Below are positions 1 to 8,912 of a stretch of 64,000 nucleotides of DNA, piece after piece. Both the position numbers and the translations under genes were made by a program. This DNA is from Prochlorococcus sp. AG-347-E03 (GTDB lineage: Bacteria > Cyanobacteriota > Cyanobacteriia > PCC-6307 > Cyanobiaceae). The stretch covers positions 1 through 64,000 of the forward strand of contig QCBG01000001.1 of NCBI GenBank assembly GCA_003279115.1, given 5' to 3'. The notes under the pieces are model-generated. The model saw only the letters and a list, made by a program, of their open reading frames with translations. It had not been told where the DNA came from and did no database searches. Every line of letters starts with the position of its first letter. The first letter of the stretch is position 1.

Positions 1-1
1 T

Positions 2-1738
2 AAAAATTTAAGCAAAAAAAGAAAATCTCAAATAATTTTTAATTTTTTAGCAATTTTAGTATCTGGATTCGCAGAGTTTATATCTTTAGGTCTAGTTATT
101 CCATTTCTTGGAATTATTCTGAATCCAAATATTATTTGGAATAAAGATTATATGCAAAAGATAAGTGGCATATTTGGTTATACCTCAGGGGATCAATTAA
201 TTATTCCAATATCTATCTTTTTTATATTATCTATAATTTTCGCTAACGGAATAAGGACATTTAATATTTGGTTTACTCTTAGGTTATCGGCCGCGATTGG
301 ATCGGATATTAGTTCACTAATGTATTTTAAAACTTTAAATCAGCCTCTACAAATGCATTTAAATAGGAACTCAAGCAGTATCGTAATATTGTTAATTAGA
401 AATACTTCACAGACTTGGAATGCTATTAGATCATTTTTACAAGTAATCTCCGCCTCTATAATTTCACTTTCAATTATTTTCCTATTAATATTAGTCAACT
501 CTTCGATTGCATTAGGAATAATTATATTATTTGGAATAAGCTATTTATCATTGGCTTTTGTTATAAGAGAGAAACTTAGCCACAATAGTGAATTAATAAC
601 ACTTGAAGCAAAAAAATTAGTCCAATTAGTTCAGGAAGGTATTGGTTCAATTAGAGAAATTTTACTTAGAAACAACCAAATACTTTTTGTTAATAAATTT
701 AATATGAGCGATAAAAAATATAGAACTACAGTTGCCGAGAATGCATTCCTAACAACTTTTTCCAAATTTATAATGGAACCAATAGGTATTACTTTGATCG
801 CTTTGATCGCGATTCTAATGATATCTCAAAATTATGAATCATCAGAAGTAATAGGGTTATTAGGAACGTTTGCTCTTGGCTCACAAAGATTATTACCATC
901 TCTACAAGAATTATTTAGGGGTTGGGGTAAGATAAAAATAAGTAGAGCAGATTTAAAAGCAATTTATAATTTTTTAAATTTGCCCGATTTTGATAATTAC
1001 ATTTCTAATAATCCAATAATTTTTAAAAAAAATATAACTTTAAAATCTATTAGATTTAGATACGATAAAAAAACACCCATGATTTTAAAAGGATTAAATC
1101 TTGAAATAAAAAAAGGTGAGAAAATTGGAATTGTTGGTCCTACAGGGAGTGGTAAAAGTACGTTAATTGATATATTACTTGGATTAATTGAACCAAATGA
1201 TGGAGAAATTCTTATTGATAATATTAATATTCTTGATAAAAATAACTTTCATAATATTAATGATTGGAGATCCATAATATGCTATGTTCCTCAAGACATA
1301 TATCTTGGTGATTGTACAATCAAAGAAAGTATTTGCTTCGGAGAAAAAAGAGAAAATATCGATATAAAAAATGTAATTTCAGCTGCTAAAAAAGCTGATA
1401 TTCACTCATTTATAAATACCCTTCCAAATAAATATGAAACTTTTGTTGGAGAGAGAGGTTTAAGATTAAGCGGCGGTCAAAGGCAGAGAATAGGCTTAGC
1501 GAGGGCTTTGTATCAGAAATCTCAAGTAGTCATTTTAGATGAAGCTACAAGTTCATTAGATAATGAAACAGAAAAGTCGGTCATGAATTCTATTTACAAA
1601 TTAGGCAAAGAAATTACTATAATTATGGTTGCCCATAGATTAACTACCCTTCGAAATTGTGACCGAATAATTAAGATAAAAGATGGTCAAATAGTATTAT
1701 TTAATCAATCAGAGAAAGATTTAAATTTACAACCATAA
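2..1738 (+). CDS. ABC exporter (permease-ATPase half-transporter), 5' end cut by window
   Basis: This is a fused membrane and ATPase half-transporter of the MsbA/PglK type, which as a dimer flips lipid-linked glycans or lipids across the inner membrane. The frame is open right back to base 2, before the first in-window ATG at 152, and that upstream part encodes a hydrophobic segment (SGFAEFISLGLVIPFLG) typical of the first membrane helix of this family, so the real start lies outside the window. After several membrane helices come Walker A (GPTGSGKST), the signature LSGGQRQR, Walker B (VVILDEATSSLD) and the switch histidine (MVAHRLTT). The neighbours are surface-polysaccharide genes, so a glycan or O-antigen substrate is inferred, not shown. 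It converges with the next gene. Confidence 0.85.
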   Translation, partial: KNLSKKRKSQIIFNFLAILVSGFAEFISLGLVIPFLGIILNPNIIWNKDYMQKISGIFGYTSGDQLIIPISIFFILSIIFANGIRTFNIWFTLRLSAAIGSDISSLMYFKTLNQPLQMHLNRNSSSIVILLIRNTSQTWNAIRSFLQVISASIISLSIIFLLILVNSSIALGIIILFGISYLSLAFVIREKLSHNSELITLEAKKLVQLVQEGIGSIREILLRNNQILFVNKFNMSDKKYRTTVAENAFLTTFSKFIMEPIGITLIALIAILMISQNYESSEVIGLLGTFALGSQRLLPSLQELFRGWGKIKISRADLKAIYNFLNLPDFDNYISNNPIIFKKNITLKSIRFRYDKKTPMILKGLNLEIKKGEKIGIVGPTGSGKSTLIDILLGLIEPNDGEILIDNINILDKNNFHNINDWRSIICYVPQDIYLGDCTIKESICFGEKRENIDIKNVISAAKKADIHSFINTLPNKYETFVGERGLRLSGGQRQRIGLARALYQKSQVVILDEATSSLDNETEKSVMNSIYKLGKEITIIMVAHRLTTLRNCDRIIKIKDGQIVLFNQSEKDLNLQP

Positions 1739-1755
1739 AACTTTTGTTTTATTTA

Positions 1756-2793
1756 TTAGATCCCCATTGCAAGATCTACTTTTTTTAATGCATTTTTAAA
1801 TATCCTTTTTGAATTAGGAAAAATCTCATTAAATAGTTTGAGATTATCAATTTGTTCTTGTAATGTGCCTATCTCATTAGAGTAAGTATCGAGATCTCTC
1901 CTCCCGCAGAGATTTGATACTAGTCCATCTTCAGAACCGAAATGAAAATAAATCATATATTTATTTAATTCAAAAGGCAAATGATTTGTATTTGATAAGG
2001 TGTTTTTTTTAATTATTAAATCATCATTTTTGCTTTTAAGGTGATTCCAAGCCATTGGTGAATGAGGAGTACCCCTATGTTCAATTCTTGGGTCAAAACA
2101 TATAACTTCTAAGGGCTTTACATTTAATGATTGAGGATCAAAAATCTTGTAAAAACTATCACCTAACCATTCAGTATTATTAAGTGGATTTACTCCTTTA
2201 AAGAGATTTTTTGATAATAATTTTGAAGTAATTTTTTTTAAAATTTTAATTTTTCTCGAGTAGTAACTACTTGCGGAGAAAGAATTTGGAATAATATCAA
2301 TATTCCCTCCATAATCATTATTGAACTGTAAAGCAATTGATAATTTACCGAATACATATCTTTTTGTTTCCATTAATTTACTACAATATTCAATTTTATA
2401 TTCTTTCTCAGCATCTCTATGCCAGCCATGTTTTCCGCATTGTGGTCCAGAAAAACAATTTCTCATAATATTTCCTTGTAGAGGCAAAAGAGAAACAGGT
2501 CCGCAATCATTTGTTTGCTCTAGTTGCGAAAAAAAGTTTTTTATATATTCACTATCTAAAATTCCCTCTATTAGATTAACAATCCTTTTATTTTTAATTT
2601 CAGCTAAAGATAATGTATCAGGGTAATTTTGATTTTTAAATTCTTTTTCTATAGCACTTCTAAGAATATCTAAATTTATTTTTTTTTTTAAAACATTTGT
2701 GCTTGTTAATCTACAAATGCCGTTATTATTAAATTCTTTAACTGCACAAACTCCATTTTTATTAATTCTATTAAGAGTGAGAGGTCTAAACAC
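1756..2793 (-). CDS. PhyH-like Fe(II)/2-oxoglutarate dioxygenase
   Basis: The 345-residue protein resembles the phytanoyl-CoA dioxygenase superfamily. A metal-binding HxD is visible at H125-R-D127 (GWHRDAE), and a distal His lies in DPRIEHRGTPHS (H239), as expected for the iron facial triad on a double-stranded beta-helix. Such enzymes hydroxylate or oxidise small molecules, sugars or lipids with 2-oxoglutarate and oxygen. The substrate is unknown. The location beside an ABC exporter and a fused nucleotidyltransferase-kinase suggests modification of a cell-surface component, but that is inference. The start is GTG at 2793. The gene diverges from the following one across about 145 AT-rich bases. 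Confidence 0.6.
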   Translation of the reverse strand: MFRPLTLNRINKNGVCAVKEFNNNGICRLTSTNVLKKKINLDILRSAIEKEFKNQNYPDTLSLAEIKNKRIVNLIEGILDSEYIKNFFSQLEQTNDCGPVSLLPLQGNIMRNCFSGPQCGKHGWHRDAEKEYKIEYCSKLMETKRYVFGKLSIALQFNNDYGGNIDIIPNSFSASSYYSRKIKILKKITSKLLSKNLFKGVNPLNNTEWLGDSFYKIFDPQSLNVKPLEVICFDPRIEHRGTPHSPMAWNHLKSKNDDLIIKKNTLSNTNHLPFELNKYMIYFHFGSEDGLVSNLCGRRDLDTYSNEIGTLQEQIDNLKLFNEIFPNSKRIFKNALKKVDLAMGI

Positions 2794-2938
2794 AAGTTTT
2801 TCATTAAAACTTTATAGTATCATTTCAAAAAAGAAATTAATTAAAATTTTTTTAATAGTTTTAAATAATAGTAAAAAAAATTGTTAAAAATTTGGGTAAT
2901 AAAGATGTATATTAAATATTATTTTATGAGGCAATCAG

Positions 2939-4522
2939 ATGACTAAGATAGGTAAAGAGTGTCTTAGGGTCTGTATACCCACCGCTGGGATAGGGTCAAG
3001 ATTAGGAAACCTATCAAAAAGTCTTAATAAATCATTGGTCGAAATAGGATCTAAACCTGCAATATGTCATATCATTGAAAGCTATAATCCAAACACTGAA
3101 TTTGTTATACCTCTAGGATATGGAAGTAATGAGTTAAAACAATTTTTAAAGCTAGCATATCCCAAAAAAAAAATAATTTATGTAAACATAGATATATATA
3201 AAGGATTAGGTTCTGGCCTAGGGTACACACTATTAAAAGCTAAAAGATTTTTACAGCAACCATTTATATTCAATTCATGTGACACACTTATCAAGAATGA
3301 AATTCCAGTCTTAAATAAAAATTGGATTGGTTTTTCAAGTAGAAAAAATTCATCACAATATAGAACAATTTTAAAAGAAAATGGAAAAGTTAAAAATATT
3401 ATTGAAAAAAATCATAAAGAATCTACTAATGATGTATATATAGGATTAGCAGGAATTAAAGATTACAAAGAATTTTGGGATAATTTTAATAGCACATATA
3501 CGAATTACATAGAAGAGGGCGAAGCTGTTGGACTAAAAAACTTAATAGAAAAAACACTTATACCAGTAAAGTTTGATTGGTATGATACAGGCAATCCAGA
3601 AGACTTAGCAAAGACAAGAATTGCGTTTAGAAAAGTTGATAGTCCAAATATTTTAGATAAGGAGGGAGAGACAATTTGGTTTGTTGGCAATAAGGTAATT
3701 AAATATTCAAGCAATAAAGAATTTATATCTAATAGATTTGAAAGAGCTAAGAGTTTAAAAAATTTTATACCTAAAATAATTGATAAGACAGATAATATGT
3801 ATTCTTATATAAAAGAAGATGGTAAAATCTTATCAACAAATTTATCTATTGAACTTTTTAAAAAATTACTAAATTCATTAGATTTATTTTGGGAAGAAAA
3901 AACACTTAATGAAAAAGAAAAACTTGATTTTATATCTTGTTGTAAAAAATTTTATTATGAAAAAACAAATATAAGAATAGATGATTTCAAGAAAAAATAC
4001 CCTTATATAGAAAAAATTAAAACTATAAATGATATAAAAATCCTACCTATAAATAATTTATTAAAAAAAATAAATTGGGAAAATATTTGTCAAGGAAAAA
4101 TTGGGAGGTTTCATGGTGATTTTCACTTTGAAAACATTATTTGGAATCAAATTGAAGAAAAGTTTATTTTTTTGGATTGGAGGCAAGATTTTGGAGGTAA
4201 TCTTAATTTTGGAGATATTTACTATGATCTTGCAAAATTAAAACATGGATTAATCATCCAACACGAACATATTGTTAATGAAAAATATAAAGTAACTCAC
4301 AATGAAAATGAAATAAAATATGATTTTTATAGAAATTATATTCATGTTGAATGCGAGAAAATTTTTGATGATTGGCTCATTTTTAAAGGCTTCGATAAAA
4401 ACAAAGTAGATACACTTACTGCATTGGTATATATCAATATTGCTCCATTACATCATTATCCATACGACCATATGCTCTATGGAATTGGAAATTATATGCT
4501 TCAAAAAAACTCTCTTGATTAA
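2939..4522 (+). CDS. Fused sugar/choline-type nucleotidyltransferase and kinase
   Basis: There are two domains. Residues 1 to about 235 are a Rossmann nucleotidyltransferase with a GxGxRL loop (TAGIGSRLGNLSKSLNKS) and a metal-binding CDT in NSCDTLIKN. Residues about 250 to 527 are an aminoglycoside/choline-kinase-like fold with the catalytic Brenner motif HGDFHFEN at 392-399, followed by the metal-binding FLDWRQD. The protein probably phosphorylates a small alcohol or sugar and then activates it as a nucleotide diphosphate derivative, as separate LicA- and LicC-type enzymes do for choline; the true substrate cannot be told. A clear GAGG ribosome-binding site sits at about 2927-2931, unusual here, and supports this start. 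It is part of the surface-polysaccharide island. Confidence 0.7.
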   Translation: MTKIGKECLRVCIPTAGIGSRLGNLSKSLNKSLVEIGSKPAICHIIESYNPNTEFVIPLGYGSNELKQFLKLAYPKKKIIYVNIDIYKGLGSGLGYTLLKAKRFLQQPFIFNSCDTLIKNEIPVLNKNWIGFSSRKNSSQYRTILKENGKVKNIIEKNHKESTNDVYIGLAGIKDYKEFWDNFNSTYTNYIEEGEAVGLKNLIEKTLIPVKFDWYDTGNPEDLAKTRIAFRKVDSPNILDKEGETIWFVGNKVIKYSSNKEFISNRFERAKSLKNFIPKIIDKTDNMYSYIKEDGKILSTNLSIELFKKLLNSLDLFWEEKTLNEKEKLDFISCCKKFYYEKTNIRIDDFKKKYPYIEKIKTINDIKILPINNLLKKINWENICQGKIGRFHGDFHFENIIWNQIEEKFIFLDWRQDFGGNLNFGDIYYDLAKLKHGLIIQHEHIVNEKYKVTHNENEIKYDFYRNYIHVECEKIFDDWLIFKGFDKNKVDTLTALVYINIAPLHHYPYDHMLYGIGNYMLQKNSLD

Positions 4523-4691
4523 AAGTAGGTTTATGATTTATGAACAATCAAATTAAACTTTTTCTCTTATTATGTGGCGATGTATAATCTAATAAATTGA
4601 ATATTCATTTACTTAGAAAAAATAAATGTGATGCAAATTCTTAATAATCAATTCATCTAATAAATTCCTTATTTTACTTTTTACTTTATTA

Positions 4692-5909
4692 ATGGACAAA
4701 CCAAAACTTTATATAATAAATCCGCATTACGATGATTTTTTAAGTGTTACTCTATCAAAAGGAAAAAATTTCAACGCTAAATATGGATATTTAATAAAGT
4801 CAGAAAATTGGCAGGATTATTTTTCACCCAAAGACATTTTTTTTCTAAATACAAAAGACCAAAAAATAGATCTTGATGCATGGATAAATTTAAATAAAAT
4901 AAATGAAAATATAAAATTAAAAAAATTCAGAGTAAATATATTCAAAGAAAACGACATTGTTATTATAAGTTCAAATATGCTTATGAGTTTATGGGGAGAT
5001 TTTTATGCTCAAATTAAAAAAATATCGCAAGATGCGACTTTAATTATTACTATCAACCACTTTATGTGGAAAGCACCAGTATTAAAAAAGATTTTTAAAG
5101 AAATAAATACTTCTTATTTTATATGTGAAAGATCTCCTTTAATCTATTCAAGATATCTTGAAAAAGATGAAATAGATGCATTAAAAGTGCATAAAATTAT
5201 TGAAATACCTTATGTACCAAACCAAATTTTCAGAAAGTGTAGGAAAAAATCAAAACTAGAAAAATGCGCCATAGTTGGGCAGTGCCTTCCAGTATGGAGA
5301 AATCATATATTTTATCAAAGGACAGGTTTTGAATACTTTCATAAGATAAGAAGAAACATAAAAATAAAATTTTTAAATAATGATATTAATTTAAAAATAT
5401 TCGATTATTTTGGTCCTGAAAATAAGTTTTTTTTTAATGCAATTATTCACAAATTAATTTATAAAAAAACTATTAGGTATATATTAAAGATTCTGAAAAT
5501 TTATAATTTGTTAGAAAGAAAAATAAAATCTATAGCAACTAAAGAGATGAATAATTACTACAAAAATAGTAAGCCATTCAAGGATATTTTTAAAGAATAT
5601 TCAATAATACTTTGCGGAGAAGAAGATGTACTTAAACTTCCATGCCTGGGATTTTTTGAGGCTATGATGGCGGGTTGCGTACCTTTAGGTTCTTTACATA
5701 ATTATTATGAAAGTTTAGGAATGAAAAGAAATATTCACTATATTGGGTTTGATGGAACTTACGAAGACGCTGAATCAAAAATTAAGCTATTGAAAGAGAA
5801 CCCAAGTAAAATTAGTTCTTTAATATCAAAATCAACTGAATTTATTGATAAAGAATTATCTCCCAAATCATTAATTAGAAAAATTTTATTAGAGTTAGAA
5901 TCTGATTAA
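4692..5909 (+). CDS. Putative glycosyltransferase (GT-B-like C-terminus)
   Basis: This 405-residue basic protein has no membrane segment that I can see. The C-terminal part has the features of a GT-B glycosyltransferase nucleotide-sugar site: an acidic stretch (ILCGEEDVLKLP) followed by GFFEAMMAGCVPLGS and then IGFDGTYEDAESKI, the usual pattern of glycan synthesis proteins that choose a donor in the C-terminal half. The N-terminal half is not recognisable to me. Donor and acceptor are unknown. The 169 bases before it hold a TATAAT at 4583-4588, possibly a promoter, but too far from the start to be sure. The AT content and the low-complexity Lys/Ile/Asn composition are extreme even for this genome, which is typical of accessory polysaccharide genes. 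Confidence 0.55.
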   Translation: MDKPKLYIINPHYDDFLSVTLSKGKNFNAKYGYLIKSENWQDYFSPKDIFFLNTKDQKIDLDAWINLNKINENIKLKKFRVNIFKENDIVIISSNMLMSLWGDFYAQIKKISQDATLIITINHFMWKAPVLKKIFKEINTSYFICERSPLIYSRYLEKDEIDALKVHKIIEIPYVPNQIFRKCRKKSKLEKCAIVGQCLPVWRNHIFYQRTGFEYFHKIRRNIKIKFLNNDINLKIFDYFGPENKFFFNAIIHKLIYKKTIRYILKILKIYNLLERKIKSIATKEMNNYYKNSKPFKDIFKEYSIILCGEEDVLKLPCLGFFEAMMAGCVPLGSLHNYYESLGMKRNIHYIGFDGTYEDAESKIKLLKENPSKISSLISKSTEFIDKELSPKSLIRKILLELESD

Positions 5910-5943
5910 ACCTCTGATAAAATAAACTAGAAAAAAAAAAAAA

Positions 5944-6471
5944 ATGGCATTGCCTAAAATTTTTATATTAGATGTAGATGGCGTGCTTACTAGCGGAAGT
6001 TTTTTCTACAGTAAGGAAGGAAAACTGCTAAAACTCTTTGGTCCTGATGATAATGATGGTCTAAAATTAATTAATCAAAATTTAGAAATTGTATTTATAA
6101 CTGGAGATAAGAAAGGTTTTGAAATAAGCAGAAAGAGAATTGTAGATGATATGGGTTATCCACTTTTTTTAGTAAGTACTATTAATAGGATAGATTGGAT
6201 CCAAAAAAGATATAATCCAGATGAAGTTATTTACATGGGGGATGGGATCTTTGATTCAATAGTGATGCGTAAAGTTGGTTATAGCATCTCTCCTAGCAAT
6301 GCAGATGAATATACAAAAAAATGTGCTGACTTTATTACAAAAAGATCAGGCGGAGATAGAGCAGTTGCAGAAGCATGTATTCATATACTTATGAAATTTT
6401 ATGGTTTTTCAGATAGAGCCAAAATCATAAACAATAACTTTAAAGATATATCTGAGGCATGGGTAGGATGA
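5944..6471 (+). CDS. KdsC-like HAD phosphatase
   Basis: This is a 175-residue C0-type HAD hydrolase like KDO-8-phosphate phosphatase. The nucleophile and acid/base are D10 and D12 (LDVDGVLTSG), motif II is in VFITGDKKG, and the metal-binding MGDG begins at residue 98. The family's enzymes remove phosphate from 8- or 9-carbon acidic sugars and act as tetramers. No KdsA or KdsB partner is in view, so the sugar may be KDO, another ulosonic acid, or something else. It is the first gene of a tight operon: its stop overlaps the next start by four bases (ATGA at 6468-6471). Confidence 0.7.
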   Translation: MALPKIFILDVDGVLTSGSFFYSKEGKLLKLFGPDDNDGLKLINQNLEIVFITGDKKGFEISRKRIVDDMGYPLFLVSTINRIDWIQKRYNPDEVIYMGDGIFDSIVMRKVGYSISPSNADEYTKKCADFITKRSGGDRAVAEACIHILMKFYGFSDRAKIINNNFKDISEAWVG

Positions 6472-7622
6472 TTAAAGAAGAAATATTAAATTTCAGGAAA
6501 AATAAGTGCTGCACTCTATTAGGGGTTGGCCCAATGAGTATTAACTGTATTAATACAACGATTGATATCGCCAATGAATATGAGATTCCAATTTTTTTAA
6601 TTTCTAGTCGTAGACAAATTGATTGCGAATCAAAAGGTAAAGGATATGTAAATAATTGGAGTACATTAGAATTTTCAAATCATGTTAAAGAGAGAGATAA
6701 AAAAGGTTTTATTTATTTATCAAGAGATCATGGTGGACCATGGCAAAACCCTGTAGAGAAGAATTTTAATTTAAAAGAAGCAATGGAATCAGCCAAAGAT
6801 TCATATTTAGAAGATATGAAAGCAGGATATAAAATTCTTCATATTGATCCAAGTATAGATATCCATGGGAAGCCAGATACTAATGAAATTTTAAATAGGG
6901 CTTTTGAATTATATGAATATTGTTGGGAGCAAGCTCAAAATATGAATATAGATATTGCTTTTGAAATTGGCACTGAAGAACAGTCTGAAGGAACTAACTG
7001 TCTTGAAGAATTTGAATATACATTAGAAAAAATGACAACTTTCTGTTCAAAAAATAAAATTCCCATACCTTTATTTATTGTTGCTCAGACGGGTACTAAA
7101 GTAATGGAGATGAAAAATATTGGCTCCTTCGAATCCCCAATTAGAGTCGAAAATGAAATTCCTTCAGAAATTCAACTTCCAAAAGTTCTTGAAATATGCA
7201 AAAAATTCAATTTACTAATGAAAGAACATAATGCTGATTACCTATCAAACGAGTCTCTTCAATGGCACCCAAAACTTGGAATTCCTGCAGCAAATGTTGC
7301 CCCAGAATTTGGGGTCACAGAATCTAAAACTTTTTTAAGGATACTTGAAGAAAACAATCTTAATAAACTAGCTAATGAATTTATTCAAATATCCTATGAT
7401 TCAATGAAATGGGAAAAGTGGATCATAAAGGACTCGAAAATAGATAATAAGAATAAAGCAATAATCGCAGGACATTATGTTTTCTCGTCAAAAGATTTTA
7501 TCGATCTTAAATCAAAGGCTTGTATTGAACTTAAGAGAAAGGGATTAAACTTAGATGAACTTTTATGTAAAGAAATTAAAAAATCAATCTTAAGATATAT
7601 TAGGAATTTCAATCTTATTTAA
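6468..7622 (+). CDS. GatZ/KbaZ-like tagatose-bisphosphate aldolase non-catalytic subunit homologue
   Basis: The protein resembles the non-catalytic TIM-barrel partner of class II tagatose-1,6-bisphosphate aldolase. Recognisable segments are LLGVGPMSINC near the N-terminus, YLSRDHGGPWQNP, AGYKILHIDPSID, FEIGTEEQSEG, FIVAQTGTKV and KEHNADYLS. No GatY/KbaY catalytic subunit is in the window, so in this polysaccharide operon it probably does something other than galactitol breakdown, perhaps aldol chemistry or epimerisation on a sugar phosphate. That is inference. I chose the ATG at 6468, which forms an ATGA overlap with the preceding gene; an ATG at 6459 is also in frame. Confidence 0.6.
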   Translation: MIKEEILNFRKNKCCTLLGVGPMSINCINTTIDIANEYEIPIFLISSRRQIDCESKGKGYVNNWSTLEFSNHVKERDKKGFIYLSRDHGGPWQNPVEKNFNLKEAMESAKDSYLEDMKAGYKILHIDPSIDIHGKPDTNEILNRAFELYEYCWEQAQNMNIDIAFEIGTEEQSEGTNCLEEFEYTLEKMTTFCSKNKIPIPLFIVAQTGTKVMEMKNIGSFESPIRVENEIPSEIQLPKVLEICKKFNLLMKEHNADYLSNESLQWHPKLGIPAANVAPEFGVTESKTFLRILEENNLNKLANEFIQISYDSMKWEKWIIKDSKIDNKNKAIIAGHYVFSSKDFIDLKSKACIELKRKGLNLDELLCKEIKKSILRYIRNFNLI

Positions 7623-7623
7623 G

Positions 7624-8451
7624 ATGAAAAAAAAAGTTGCCACTTTAATTTTAAATAGAAATCTGCCGGAAGTTACTGACAGGTTGTATGAACAAATTAG
7701 AAAAAATGATGATCTTCTAACTGATATTTTCGTAATTGAAGCAGGTTCTGACAAAGACAAATTATCAAAATACACCTCATGGCACGCCAACTGGGATGAA
7801 GCCAAAGCTAATGGATTAAGATTTAACCGAGGGATGAACTATGGTCTTAGTCAACTTTATAAAGAAGGGAAATTTGATTTTTATGATGCTTTTCTACTCC
7901 TCACAAATGATACTGAATTTGAAGACAAAGATAATATAAGAATACTTACTGATGTATTAAATGAACATCAGAAAATTGGTATTTTATCTCCTTGTTCCAA
8001 ACGATGGGGGGAAATAAATTTACTAAATCAATATGCTACTAAATATTTTTGGTTCATTCATAACAATGCTTATTTAATGAGAAAAGAATTTATATATTCT
8101 ATCTGCAATTTAGATGAACTAAATCATATGAATTTTTTATTTGATGGTTCAAACTTTAGAGGATTCGGCAGTGAGCATGAAATTATTGCTAAAGCTTACG
8201 CAAATGATTGGTGTGCTGCTATTACAAAGAGAGTTATTTCCTCTGAGAATGAAAGTCATCTATTGAAAAATGCCGCAATTATTAAAACTGATGATTATCA
8301 AGAAAATTTAAAACTTTATATAAAAGAAGGTAAGTCTTGGATGAAAAAGAAATTTGGATTCAATAGTCATTGGTCCATGCAGCAATATGCAAAAATGTTT
8401 TATGATAAATTTTTTGAATACAACCCAGAATTATCTATTTACAAAATCTAA
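7624..8451 (+). CDS. Putative GT-A-type glycosyltransferase
   Basis: The 275-residue protein opens with a beta strand and nucleotide-sugar-binding loop (VATLILNRNLPEVTDRLYEQI), then VIEAGSDKDKLS, FNRGMNYGL and a DxD-like acidic pair in LLLTNDTEFED, the order seen in family 2 GT-A glycosyltransferases. A later FRGFGSEHEIIAKAYANDW fits the acceptor-side segment. It lacks membrane helices, so it should act on the cytoplasmic side. Donor and acceptor are unknown. It follows the GatZ-like gene by one base and precedes the cupin gene by three bases, so it is co-transcribed with them. Confidence 0.55.
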   Translation: MKKKVATLILNRNLPEVTDRLYEQIRKNDDLLTDIFVIEAGSDKDKLSKYTSWHANWDEAKANGLRFNRGMNYGLSQLYKEGKFDFYDAFLLLTNDTEFEDKDNIRILTDVLNEHQKIGILSPCSKRWGEINLLNQYATKYFWFIHNNAYLMRKEFIYSICNLDELNHMNFLFDGSNFRGFGSEHEIIAKAYANDWCAAITKRVISSENESHLLKNAAIIKTDDYQENLKLYIKEGKSWMKKKFGFNSHWSMQQYAKMFYDKFFEYNPELSIYKI

Positions 8452-8454
8452 GTT

Positions 8455-8793
8455 ATGGAAATTATCAAAAAACCATGGGGACAGGAAGAAGTTCTTGAAA
8501 TCAACGAAAAATACATGATGAAAAGACTTACTATGAAAAAAGATCACAGATGTTCTTTGCAATATCACATTCAAAAAAGAGAAACTATATTAATTATTAG
8601 CGGTGTTTTGAGAATTTTATACGGAAATGAAAAAGAAAATTTAACTAGTCAAATTTTTACTGTAGGAGAATCGTTTACTATTAACCCAGGGACTATTCAT
8701 AGAATGGAAGCTGTTGAAGATTCCGTGTACATTGAGGCATCTACCCCTGAAATGGAAGATGTTGTTAGATTAGTTGATGACTACAACAGATAG
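8455..8793 (+). CDS. Mannose-6-phosphate isomerase-type cupin
   Basis: This is a 112-residue single-cupin protein. It matches the C-terminal isomerase domain of type II phosphomannose isomerase/GDP-mannose pyrophosphorylase: KPWGQEEVL at the start, HRCSLQYHIQKRETI as cupin motif 1, FTINPGTIHRMEA as motif 2, and the family ending EASTPEMEDVVRLVDDYNR. It should interconvert or epimerise a phosphorylated or nucleotide-linked sugar, but stand-alone homologues in polysaccharide clusters can have other sugar substrates. It is the last gene of the 5944-8793 operon; after it come about 120 AT-rich bases before a convergent gene. Confidence 0.7.
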   Translation: MEIIKKPWGQEEVLEINEKYMMKRLTMKKDHRCSLQYHIQKRETILIISGVLRILYGNEKENLTSQIFTVGESFTINPGTIHRMEAVEDSVYIEASTPEMEDVVRLVDDYNR

Positions 8794-8912
8794 ATGGAAT
8801 AGTTTTTGTTTAAAATCAGCATTATTAGCAATATTAGACTTTTAAAATTAGGTTCTGAAAATATCTTTAGAATTAATCATATAAAGGCAGTTTTAAATTT
8901 TCTAAATTATTT

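Noticed and set aside
4583-4588. TATAAT as promoter of the 4692 gene
   Set aside because: It is about 100 bases upstream with no -35 box, in AT-rich DNA where the hexamer is common; not listed as a feature.
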